From: an uncultured Chloroflexota bacterium
Lineage (GTDB): Bacteria > Chloroflexota > Dehalococcoidia > UBA2247 > RBG-13-53-26
Direction of reading: 5' to 3'
DNA: 9,385 nt
Assembly: GCA_937860285.1 (NCBI GenBank)
Contig: CALMBS010000455.1
Coordinates: 1 to 9,385 of the forward strand
Both the position numbers and the translations under genes were made by a program. The notes below the pieces were generated by a model that was not told the origin of the DNA, did no database searches, and worked only from the letters and a program-made list of their open reading frames with translations. Numbering within the stretch: position 1 is the first letter of the stretch; each line of letters begins with the position of its first letter. Positions 1 through 7,500 of the stretch are shown here, one piece after another.

Positions 1-633
1 CTGGCCTTCCGCTCCATCCTGCTGGCGGTGGTCCTCAGCCTCTTCAACATGCTCTCGGTCTACGCCGCCTACGGCCTGGTGGTCTGGGTGTTCCAGGACG
101 GCAACGGGTTTGGCATCTACCAGCAGATAACGGGCATCGACGCCTACGTCCCCATATTCCTCCTGTGCGGGCTCCTGGGCATATCCATGGACTACTTCGT
201 GTTCATGGTGGCCCGGGTCCGTGAGCGCTACGACCAGTCGCAGGACATGTCCGAGGCCATCACCTTCGCCTTCCGCCGCACCGGGCTGGTGGTCCTGGGG
301 GCAGCCACGGTGATGATGGTGGTGTTCTTCGCCTTCTCCATCTCCCAGATCCTCACCGTGGCCGAGCTGGGATTCGGCATGTTCGCCGCCATCCTGGTGG
401 ACGCCACTCTCATCACCATGCTCATGTCGCCCGCCGCCATGAAGCTGCTGGGCAAGTGGTTCTGGTGGTGGCCCAGCTTCCTCTCCTGGGTGCCGGACCT
501 GCGGGCCAGGCGGCCGGAGGGCGATCGGGAGACCACCCCCGAGGAGCGCCCGGACTTCGGGCCGGCGGGAGTGCCCGGGTACGCCGTGAAGGATCCGGAC
601 GAGTCCACCCCGCGTGACAAGTGGCGTTCCTGA
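1..633 (+). CDS. MMPL-family RND transporter, C-terminal fragment (cut by window edge)
   Basis: The reading frame is open from base 1 to the TGA at 631-633 and continues upstream of the window, so the internal GTG at 28 is not a start. The 210 visible residues align with residue 907 to the end of the next gene, so about 900 residues should lie outside. The fragment covers the end of TM8 through TM12. TM10 carries GISMDYFVFM with Asp64-Tyr65 (fragment numbering), the Asp-Tyr pair that in MMPL proteins such as mycobacterial MmpL3 belongs to the proton relay. After TM12 come a tryptophan-rich stretch (WFWWWPS) and a charged 40-residue tail, probably cytoplasmic, ending DKWRS. The tail closely matches that of the second copy and is missing from the third. 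Export of a lipid or other hydrophobic compound is the usual MMPL role, but the substrate is unknown. A hairpin terminator follows 30 bases after the stop. Confidence 0.93.
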   Translation: MAFRSILLAVVLSLFNMLSVYAAYGLVVWVFQDGNGFGIYQQITGIDAYVPIFLLCGLLGISMDYFVFMVARVRERYDQSQDMSEAITFAFRRTGLVVLGAATVMMVVFFAFSISQILTVAELGFGMFAAILVDATLITMLMSPAAMKLLGKWFWWWPSFLSWVPDLRARRPEGDRETTPEERPDFGPAGVPGYAVKDPDESTPRDKWRS

Positions 634-663
634 ACCGCCGCCAGGATACGAGAGACAGCCTCT

Positions 664-698
664 ACTGGCCAGGCCTGTACGCCTGGCCAGTTCCTTTT
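664..698 (+). terminator. Rho-independent terminator after the first transporter gene
   Basis: A perfect 11-base-pair stem (ACTGGCCAGGC at 664-674, GCCTGGCCAGT at 681-691) closes a 6-base loop and is followed by a pyrimidine run containing TTCCTTTT (691-698). It lies 30 bases after the stop codon of the first transporter. The T-run is interrupted by two C, so efficiency may be below maximum. It should separate transcription of copy 1 from copy 2. Confidence 0.8.
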
Positions 699-753
699 GC
701 CCCCGACCCGGACAGGACTGAAGGTAAGGTACAGGCCAAGTATCAGTTTGGGT

Positions 754-783
754 TTGACAGTTTGGGCAGCTGCATGCTACGAT
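754..783 (+). promoter_or_regulatory. Sigma-70 type promoter for the second transporter gene
   Basis: TTGACA at 754-759 is a consensus -35 box. TACGAT at 778-783 is a plausible -10 box, 18 bases downstream, and TG at 775-776 one base before it makes it an extended -10. Transcription would start near 790, leaving a leader of about 200 bases. The same layout recurs before the third transporter gene, which strengthens the call. The dinucleotide position and spacing are read directly; activity is inferred. Confidence 0.72.
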
Positions 784-804
784 GCCTTCCGAGGGGCATG
801 CAGC
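769..804 (+). promoter_or_regulatory. Inverted repeat overlapping the -10 box, possible operator
   Basis: GCTGCATGC (769-777) and its exact reverse complement GCATGCAGC (796-804) flank the -10 box and the predicted start of transcription. Each arm contains the palindrome GCATGC. A repressor bound here would block RNA polymerase, but no regulator gene is in the window. The downstream arm belongs to a GGCATGC-GCGCA block that recurs at the same distance from the -10 box before the third transporter gene. Confidence 0.45.
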
Positions 805-881
805 GCAGCACTTCGTGTACGACGTGTGCGTGCACGGTCAGGGCGAGACTGATCGCCGGGGGTGATGATCCGTGTAGAATG

Positions 882-896
882 CCGGCCACAGGCCGG
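882..896 (+). promoter_or_regulatory. Small leader hairpin
   Basis: CCGGCC (882-887) and GGCCGG (891-896) form a perfect six-pair GC stem with the three-base loop ACA, inside the predicted leader of the second transporter mRNA. There is no T-run, so it is not an intrinsic terminator. Function unknown. Confidence 0.35.
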
Positions 897-949
897 GTAC
901 TGTGGTGCGGTCTTCTTCGCTTGCCTCGTTGTTTTCCTTAGGGTCAGCT

Positions 950-972
950 GCCGGGGGCCCGTGCGCCCCGGC
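950..972 (+). promoter_or_regulatory. Leader hairpin just upstream of the ribosome binding site
   Basis: GCCGGGG (950-956) pairs perfectly with CCCCGGC (966-972) around a nine-base loop. The hairpin ends six bases before the purine-rich Shine-Dalgarno tract (AGGGGGGGA, 979-987) of the second transporter gene. The C-rich right arm could alternatively pair with that G-rich tract and hide it, so the leader could in principle switch translation. That is inference from pairing alone. Confidence 0.35.
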
Positions 973-989
973 GAACACAGGGGGGGACA

Positions 990-3900
990 ATGAGCAGGAA
1001 CACCAGCAAGAGCGGCTTCTTCGAGGAGCTGGCGCGCCACTGCGCCCGGCACCCCTGGCGGGTCACCACTATCTGGCTGATGCTGTTCGCCGTGGCGGCG
1101 GGGCTATACCTCACCATATTCAGCCAGAACATGACGACCGTCACCACCTTCACCACCGACACCGATTCCAAGATGGCGGAGGACCTCTTCGCAGAGCGTT
1201 TCCCCCAGGCCGCCTACGACCTGGAAAGCTGTGTCGTCACCTCCAACACGTACACGGCCGAGACCCCCGAGTACTGGGCCTACGTCGATGGCATGTGGGC
1301 CAGGCTCCAGCCCTTGAGAGATCAGGGCATAGTCAAGGATGCCCAGTACTATGACCCGGCGCTCCGCGAGGGAGCGCCCCTGCTGCCGCCAGTGCTGGAG
1401 CAGATCATCGGCACCATCAGGATGATCACCGAGGGCGATCCGACCTCCGAGCAGCTCCTGCAGACGGCCGCCGACCTAAAGTCATCGGCCGCCGGGCTGC
1501 GGGCCGCCGCCAATGGCTTCGCCGACGATGCCCTGACCGGCGGCGGGAAGCAGGCCAGGGCCGGCATGCTCCAGGCCGCCGACCAGATCGATGAGCTCAG
1601 CGCCACTGTGTTGACCCGCGACGGACTCCAGAAGCTCTACGACGCTCTCCTGCCGCTGTCTACCGGAGAGGTGCTGACCGTGGAGGCCCGCGAGGCCACC
1701 GTGACCGGCCTCAAAGCCACGGCCGCCAGGCTCGGCGAGGCGGCCGCCTACCTCGAGTCCACCGGGCCTGGCTCCTCCAACAGGCCCACCCTGATATCCG
1801 GCCTCAAGCAGTTCGCGGAGCAGGCGCCCCTGCTGGCCGCCACCTGCGAGGCCAAGTACGCCGCCCAGCTGGGACGTAACTTCGCGGTCATGCTGACCGG
1901 CGAGAGCCTTCCGACGGCAGCGGCCACGAGCGCCGTGGTGACAGACATGACCGCCACCGGCGAGAGGCTGACCGCCACCGTCGCCTATGTTGAGCAGACA
2001 GTGCCTGACAGCGAGACCCGCCAGGCGATTCTGGCCGGCCTCAGCAGTGCGGCCACCCAGATGCGGCAGTATGGCGCCACCGTGCTCCCCATCCTGGCCA
2101 GGGCGCTGGGATATGTTGAGGACCCGGGGTCAGGGTTCTGGGGGAATGCCGCGGAAGCCGTTCTCCGGGCAGGCCTGGGCCTGGCCGGAGACTACATGCA
2201 GGACCAGATCGAAACAGCCGAAGCCGGCCTCCGGCTGATGCAGGAGCAGACCAGCGCCCAGATCGGCACGGTCGCGGACGGCATAGCCATGATGGAAAGC
2301 CAGATGGCGGACGGCCTGCCCGCCGCCGCGGACGGCCTGCAGCAGGCCAGGGACGGCATCGCGCTGTCCGCCGGACTGGTCTCCACGGACAGAATGACCA
2401 CCCAGTTCATCATCATGATGTCGGAAGATAAGGATGAGGCCGCCAAGCACATCCTCACCCTCCGGGACGCCGTCCTCACCGGCACGGGCATCGGGCTCGG
2501 CGATGACTCCTTCGAAGAGGACGGTTTCCGGGTGCGCATGGTCGGCAACTCCAACTTCGGCCGGGACATGCAGGACGTGGCCTTCAATGACCTCAAGAAG
2601 TCCCTCGCCGTAGCCGTGCCCATCGCCCTGATCGTCCTGTTCGTCGTCTGCGGGACGCTGGGGGCCGCCATGCTGCCGGTGGTCCTGGGCCTGGCCTCCA
2701 TCGTGGTGGCCCTGGGCATGGCCGCGGTCATCGGCACCTGGGTGCCCATGGCCTTCGCCGTCCAGAACATCGTGGCCATGCTGGGCCTGGCGCTGGGCAT
2801 CGACCACGCGCTGCTGGTCGCCTACCGCTACCGGGAGGAACGCCGGAAAGGGCTGGACAAGATCGACGCCATAGCCAGGGCAGGGGCCACTGCCGGCCAC
2901 GCCATCTTCTACGCCGGCCTGGCCACCATCATCGCCTTCTTCGGCATCTTCATGATCCCCTGCAATATGCACCAGAGCCTGGCCATAGGAGCGGTCCTTG
3001 TTCTGAGTGTTATCGCGCTGGCCTCGATCACCTTCCTCCCCGCCGTCCTGAGCCTGATCGGCAACGGCTTCGACTTCGGCCGCCTGCCCTGGCAGCCGCG
3101 GCTTACCGACCCGCTGCCGCCGGAGACGGGAGAGAAGAAGCGCGGCGCCTGGCACTGGCTGACTTTCCCGGCCATGAAGGCCCCGGTCATATCCTTCATT
3201 GTCACCGCCGCCATACTGGCGGCCTGCATCCTGCCCCTGCGGGACATGAGGATGAGCTACTCCTACGTTGACACGCTGCCCCCGGGCTGCGTGTCCAAGA
3301 GCGGGTACGACGCCATGATCGAGGCCGGGTTCCCCAACTACGCCGCCGTTCCGCTTCACATCGCCATCGACTCCTACAACAAGCCGGCCGTAAGGGCCCG
3401 GACCGCCGCCTTCGAGGATGAGCTCGAGGCCGCCGGCTTCTTCGCCGGCATACCCATCTCCGTGAATGATGACGGGACCGTGGCCTGGAAGATGATCACG
3501 CTCACCCAGGACCCCTTCAACGCGGAGGCCGCCGAAAAGGTTCGGGAGCTGCGCGATGAGATCATCGGCTCGACCTTCGAGGACGCCGGCGGCGCCGCCT
3601 ATGTGTGCGGTTACGGCGGCTTCAACAACGACTTCGTTGACGTGACCGCGGCCAACATGACCCCCGTCCTCCTGTTCGTGATCGGGGTCAGCCTCCTGCT
3701 GCTGCTGGTGGCCTTCCGCTCCGTCCTGCTGGCGGTGGTGCTCTCCCTCTTCAACATGGCCTCGGTGTACGCGTCCTACGCCCTGGTGGTCTTCGTGTTC
3801 CAGGGCGGCCACGGGTTTGGGCTCTACAAACAGATATCGGGGATCGACGCCTACGTCCCCATCTGCCTGCTCTGCGGTCTCCTGGGCATATCCATGGACT

Positions 3901-4334
3901 ACTTCGTGTTCATGATGGCCCGCACCCGCGAGCGGTACGACGAGTCACACAACATGTCCGACTCCATCCTCTTCGCCTTCCGCCGCTCGGGGCTGGTGGT
4001 CCTGGGTGCGGCGGCAGTCATGATGGTGGTCTTCTTCGCCTTCTCCATCTCCCAGATCGTGATCGTGTCGGAGATCGGTTTCGGGATGTTCGTGTCCATC
4101 CTCCTCGACGCCACGCTCATCACCCTGGTGATGTCCCCCGCCATCATGAAGCTCCTGGGCAGGTGGTTCTGGTGGTGGCCCAGTTGGCTTTCCTGGGTGC
4201 CGGACCTCCGCGCCAGGCCGGGCCGCGATCGGGAGGCCCCGGGGGAACAGCCGGGCTACGGGCCGGCGGGAGTGCCCGGGTACGCCGCGAGGGACTCCGA
4301 CGAGTCGCCCCCGCGCGACAAGTGGCGTTCCTGA
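990..4334 (+). CDS. MMPL-family RND transporter, second of three paralogues
   Basis: This is a complete 1114-residue RND-superfamily exporter of the MMPL (HAE-2-like) type, an integral membrane protein normally driven by the proton gradient. The ATG at 990 follows a strong Shine-Dalgarno tract (979-987), and the N-terminus aligns with that of the third copy. Predicted layout: TM1 about 25-44; large extracytoplasmic loop 45-532; TM2-TM6 about 538-690; cytoplasmic linker; TM7 about 733-749; second loop about 750-891; TM8-TM12 about 892-1050; tryptophan-rich WFWWWPS; charged 38-residue tail. TM4 has GIDHALLVAYR with Asp605-His606, where MMPL proteins usually have Asp-Tyr. TM10 has GISMDYFVFM with Asp970-Tyr971. 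Loop 1 holds three diverged helical repeats. Cys81 (loop 1) and Cys767 (loop 2) are also found in copy 3. The protein is longer than mycobacterial MmpL proteins because of loop 1. Substrate unknown; lipid, lipoglycan or drug export are all possible. Family assignment is secure. Confidence 0.96.
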   Translation: MSRNTSKSGFFEELARHCARHPWRVTTIWLMLFAVAAGLYLTIFSQNMTTVTTFTTDTDSKMAEDLFAERFPQAAYDLESCVVTSNTYTAETPEYWAYVDGMWARLQPLRDQGIVKDAQYYDPALREGAPLLPPVLEQIIGTIRMITEGDPTSEQLLQTAADLKSSAAGLRAAANGFADDALTGGGKQARAGMLQAADQIDELSATVLTRDGLQKLYDALLPLSTGEVLTVEAREATVTGLKATAARLGEAAAYLESTGPGSSNRPTLISGLKQFAEQAPLLAATCEAKYAAQLGRNFAVMLTGESLPTAAATSAVVTDMTATGERLTATVAYVEQTVPDSETRQAILAGLSSAATQMRQYGATVLPILARALGYVEDPGSGFWGNAAEAVLRAGLGLAGDYMQDQIETAEAGLRLMQEQTSAQIGTVADGIAMMESQMADGLPAAADGLQQARDGIALSAGLVSTDRMTTQFIIMMSEDKDEAAKHILTLRDAVLTGTGIGLGDDSFEEDGFRVRMVGNSNFGRDMQDVAFNDLKKSLAVAVPIALIVLFVVCGTLGAAMLPVVLGLASIVVALGMAAVIGTWVPMAFAVQNIVAMLGLALGIDHALLVAYRYREERRKGLDKIDAIARAGATAGHAIFYAGLATIIAFFGIFMIPCNMHQSLAIGAVLVLSVIALASITFLPAVLSLIGNGFDFGRLPWQPRLTDPLPPETGEKKRGAWHWLTFPAMKAPVISFIVTAAILAACILPLRDMRMSYSYVDTLPPGCVSKSGYDAMIEAGFPNYAAVPLHIAIDSYNKPAVRARTAAFEDELEAAGFFAGIPISVNDDGTVAWKMITLTQDPFNAEAAEKVRELRDEIIGSTFEDAGGAAYVCGYGGFNNDFVDVTAANMTPVLLFVIGVSLLLLLVAFRSVLLAVVLSLFNMASVYASYALVVFVFQGGHGFGLYKQISGIDAYVPICLLCGLLGISMDYFVFMMARTRERYDESHNMSDSILFAFRRSGLVVLGAAAVMMVVFFAFSISQIVIVSEIGFGMFVSILLDATLITLVMSPAIMKLLGRWFWWWPSWLSWVPDLRARPGRDREAPGEQPGYGPAGVPGYAARDSDESPPRDKWRS
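1458..2129 (+). repeat. Three diverged helical repeats in loop 1 of the second transporter
   Basis: Within residues 157-380 a pattern of the form LKxxAAxLxxAA recurs with the anchoring leucine at 170, 248 and 327, a period of 78-79 residues. The second and third units align best. Both carry V-T, A-T, R-L, A-Y and E-x-T at equivalent positions, followed by P-x-S, R, G-L and A-T. The first unit is more diverged. The same three units at the same spacing occur in the third transporter. Units are Ala/Leu-rich and probably amphipathic helices projecting outside the membrane. Boundaries are approximate. Confidence 0.6.
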
Positions 4335-4352
4335 TACGCCGATACCCGGTCA

Positions 4353-4373
4353 ACTGGCCAGTCAAAATTTTTT
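4353..4373 (+). terminator. Possible weak terminator after the second transporter gene
   Basis: The palindrome ACTGGCCAGT (4353-4362) is followed by CAAAATTTTTT ending at 4373. It shares the sequence ACTGGCCAG with the stem of the terminator after the first transporter gene, so it may be a decayed copy. As it stands the palindrome has no room for a proper loop and would fold poorly, so termination here is doubtful. Confidence 0.3.
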
Positions 4374-4398
4374 ACCTCCACAAATACTACGGATTTGC

Positions 4399-4428
4399 TT
4401 GACTTTTTGGGGATTTGCATGGTACTAT
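4399..4428 (+). promoter_or_regulatory. Sigma-70 type promoter for the third transporter gene
   Basis: TTGACT (4399-4404) and TACTAT (4423-4428) are separated by 18 bases, with TG at 4420-4421 one base before the -10 box (extended -10). Transcription would start near 4435. Aligned without gaps against the promoter of the second transporter gene, about 40 of 57 bases agree from the -35 box through the GGCATGC block. The remaining intergenic sequence has diverged, so this block is probably maintained by selection. Confidence 0.72.
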
Positions 4429-4439
4429 CCCTGACTGAA

Positions 4440-4466
4440 GGCATGCGGCGCACCAGGCCGCATGCC
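4440..4466 (+). promoter_or_regulatory. Hairpin at the 5' end of the third transporter mRNA
   Basis: GGCATGCGGC (4440-4449) and GCCGCATGCC (4457-4466) form a perfect ten-pair stem with a seven-base loop, starting about five bases after the predicted transcription start. Each arm contains GCATGC. It could be an operator, an mRNA 5'-stabilising hairpin, or an attenuator-like element. Only CTTT follows, so intrinsic termination is unlikely. Its right arm contains the ATG at 4462 that a longest-ORF call would take as start, which argues against that start. Confidence 0.5.
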
Positions 4467-4508
4467 CTTTGAGTGTAATCCGGGTGTCACAGGAAACAGC
4501 GGGGAACT

Positions 4509-4515
4509 GGAGGGA
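4509..4515 (+). promoter_or_regulatory. Ribosome binding site that sets a GTG start at 4522
   Basis: GGAGGGA at 4509-4515 lies six bases before GTG 4522. Starting there aligns the protein with the N-terminus of the second copy (SxFFE-LARHCA-HPWRV). The in-frame ATG at 4462 lies inside a hairpin arm, has no ribosome binding site, and would add 20 residues that have no counterpart in the second copy. Confidence 0.7.
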
Positions 4516-4521
4516 CGGACG

Positions 4522-7500
4522 GTGAAGTCAGACAGAAGCAGCTTTTTCGAGGGACTGGCGCGGCACTGCGCCAGTCACCCCTGGCGGGTGGTCATCATAT
4601 GGGTCATGCTCCTGGCGATTGCCCTGACCCTCTTCCTCACCATCTTCAGCAAGAACATGACCACCGCCATCCAGTTTACCACCGACACCGATTCCAAGAA
4701 ATCGGAGAACCTGTTCAAGGAAAAGTTCCCCATGGCTGCCTGGAAACAGGAGAACTGCGTCATCACCTCCAACACCTGCACCGCCGATGACCCCGAGTTC
4801 TGGGCCTATGTCGATGGCCTCTGGGCCAAGCTGGGGGAGCTCCGCGGGAAGGGAATCGTGAAGGATGTCCAGTACTATGACCCGGTCCTCCGCAATGGGG
4901 TACCCCTGGTGCCTCCCGTCCTGGAGGAGATGATAGCCGGGCTGCAGCTGATCCTGGGGGACAATACGACCTCCGCGCAGCTTATCGCGGCTTCAGACGG
5001 CCTCAAGGCCAGCGGGGCCCGGCTGCAGGCGGCGGCCAACGCCTTCCCGGCGGACAGTGTAACCCTTAACGGAAAGATGGGCCTGGACGGGATGCGGCAG
5101 GGCGCCGACGGGGCCGCCGAGATCGCCGGCCTCCTCCTCCTCTACGACGGCCTGCAGAAGACCTACAACGCTTTGCTGCCGGTGACCCAGGGCGCGGTGC
5201 TGACCCCGGAGGTACGTGAGGCCACCGTCGCCGACATGAAGGCCACGGCGGTGAGGCTCTCCGACATGGCCGCTTACCTGGAGGCCACCGGCCCCGGCAC
5301 TGCGGACCGGGCCACCCTGGTCTCCGGGCTCAAGCAGTTCGGGCAGCAGGGGCCCATGCTGGCTGCCATGTACGAGGCCAAGTACGCTGCCCAGCTGGGA
5401 CGCGACTTCGCGGTGATGCTGACCAGCGACAACCTTCCCTCGGCGGCAGCTGTGAACGCCGTAGTGGTCGACATGCAGGCTACCGCCGAGCGGCTCAGTG
5501 CCACTATCACCTACGTGGAACAGACGGTGCCGGAGAGCGAGACCCGCCAGACGCTTCTCGACGGTCTCAACTCGGCCGCCTCCCAGATGGACCAGTACGG
5601 CAACACCGTGATGCCGTACCTGGCCCTGGCGCTGCAATACATCGAAGACCCCGAGTCCGGTTTCTGGGGAGATGCCGCGGAGAGCATCCTGAAGACGGGC
5701 CTGGGCCTGGCGCAAGGCTACATGGGGCAGCAGATCGCCACGGCCGAGGCCGGCCTGCTGCAGATGCAGGAGCAGACGGGCGCCCAGATAGGCCAGGTCT
5801 CGGACGGGATTGCCACCCTGCACGGCCAGATCTCGACGCAGCTGCCTACCGCCATCGAAGGCCTGGCGGCGGCGAAGGACGGCATGGTGCAGGCCGCCGG
5901 CCTGGTTTCCACGGACCAGCGCACCGCCCTCTTCGTCATCAACCTGTCGGAGAACGCGGATGAGGCCGCCAAGCACATCCTCGAGGTCCGCGACGCGGTC
6001 CTGACCGGAGACGGCATCGGCATCGAGGAGGAGACCTCCTTCGTCGACGGCTTTCGGGTGCGCATGGTCGGCAGCACCAACGTCAGCCGGGACATGCAGG
6101 ATGTGGCCTTCAGGGACCTGACGAAGTCCCTGATGGTGGCCGTGCCCATCGCCCTGGTCGTGCTGCTCTTCGTCTTCGGGACGCTGGGGTCAGCCATGCT
6201 GCCCATAGTGCTGAGCCTGGTGTCCATCATGGTGGCTCTGGGCATCGCCGCGGTGCTGGGCACCTGGATCAAGCTGAACTTCGCCATAGAGAATGTGGTC
6301 TTCATGCTGGGACTGGCCCTGGGCATCGACCACGCCCTCTTCTTCGCCTACCGCTACCGCGAGGAGCGCCGGAAGGGCCACGACAAGATCGAGGCCATCG
6401 CCCGGTCGGGATCGACGGCCTCCCACGCCATCTTCTACGCCGGCATCATAGTGGCCATCGCCCTCTTCGGCATCCTCATGATCCCGTGCAACATGCACAT
6501 GAGCCTGGCCATGGGAGCCATAATCGTGGTAGCCGTCCTCACTCCGGCCTCCATGACCCTGGTCCCGGCGGTGCTGAGCCTGATCGGCAACGGCGTTGAC
6601 TTCGGCCGCCTGCCCTGGCAGAAGCGGATCACCGACATCGAGAAGCCGGGAACGACGCCGCAGGCGCGCGGCTTCTGGCACTGGGTGACCCTCCCGGCCA
6701 TGAGGGCCCCCATAGTCAGCTTCATTCTGGCCGCCGCTATCGCGGTGGTCTGCGTCTGGCCTGTCTCGCACATGAAGCTCTCCTATTCCTACGTGGACAC
6801 CCTCCCGCCGAGCTGCGTGTCCCGGAGCGGGTACGATGCCATGATGGCGGCCGGCTACCCCAACCTGCTGGTGGCCCCGCTGGAGATCGGCATCGACGGC
6901 TACGATCAGCCCGCCGTCAGGGCCGAGGCCGAGAAGCTGATCGACGACCTGGAGGCCGACGGCGGATTTGTCACCGCCGTGCCCCTGTCCGTGAACGAGG
7001 AGGGGAATGTGGCCTGGAAGAGGGTCTTCCTGAACATGGACCCCTTCACGGCTGATGCCTCCGACAAGGTCAAGCAACTGCGGAACGACTACATCGGCGA
7101 CAGATTTGAGGATGTCGGCGGCGCCGCCTATGTCTCGGGCTACGGAGCCTTCAACAACGACTTCATCGCAGCGACTGACTCGCGCCTCATCCCGGTCCTG
7201 GCCCTGGTCATGGGGCTCTCCCTGCTGCTCATGCTGGTGGCCTTCCGCTCCGTCCTGCTGGCCGTGATCCTCACCGCCTTCAACGCGCTCTCGGTGTACG
7301 GCGGCTACGGCCTGGTGGTCTGGGCCTTCCAGGACGGCAACATCCCATTCTTCGCCAAGATATCCGGCATCGACTCCTACGTCCCCATCTTCCTGCTCTG
7401 CGGCCTCTTCGGCATATCCATGGACTACTTCGTGTTCATGGTGAGCCGCGTCCGCGAGCGCTACGACCAGACGGCGAACATGTCGGAGGCCATCACCTTC

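Larger units (their letters stand above)
634..989 (+). other. 356-base intergenic region: terminator, promoter and long leader
   Basis: This gap between the first and second transporter genes holds, in order, a terminator hairpin (664-698), a sigma-70 type promoter with an overlapping inverted repeat (754-804), and a predicted untranslated leader of about 200 bases (from about 790). The leader contains two short hairpins (882-896 and 950-972) before the Shine-Dalgarno sequence at 979-987. Short open frames crossing the region overlap the terminator and promoter and resemble no family I recognise, so no gene is called here. Confidence 0.75.

Noticed and set aside
875..880. TAGAAT as a second -10 box for copy 2
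   Set aside because: There is no acceptable -35 box 16-19 bases upstream, and the TTGACA/TACGAT promoter at 754-783 is far better and is repeated before copy 3.
621..941. Possible 106-residue protein between copies 1 and 2
   Set aside because: It starts inside the end of copy 1 without a ribosome binding site and runs through the terminator, promoter and inverted repeat, so it is very unlikely to be translated.
902..1354. Plus-strand frame overlapping the start of copy 2
   Set aside because: It is out of frame with the transporter and covers the leader and the first loop. Its His/Arg/Pro-rich translation is typical of a shadow frame.
2130..3812. 560-codon open frame on the minus strand inside the second transporter
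   Set aside because: It is a shadow frame created by GC-rich codon bias. Its translation is His/Gly/Gln/Asp-rich with no recognisable fold, and the plus-strand frame is a clear transporter.
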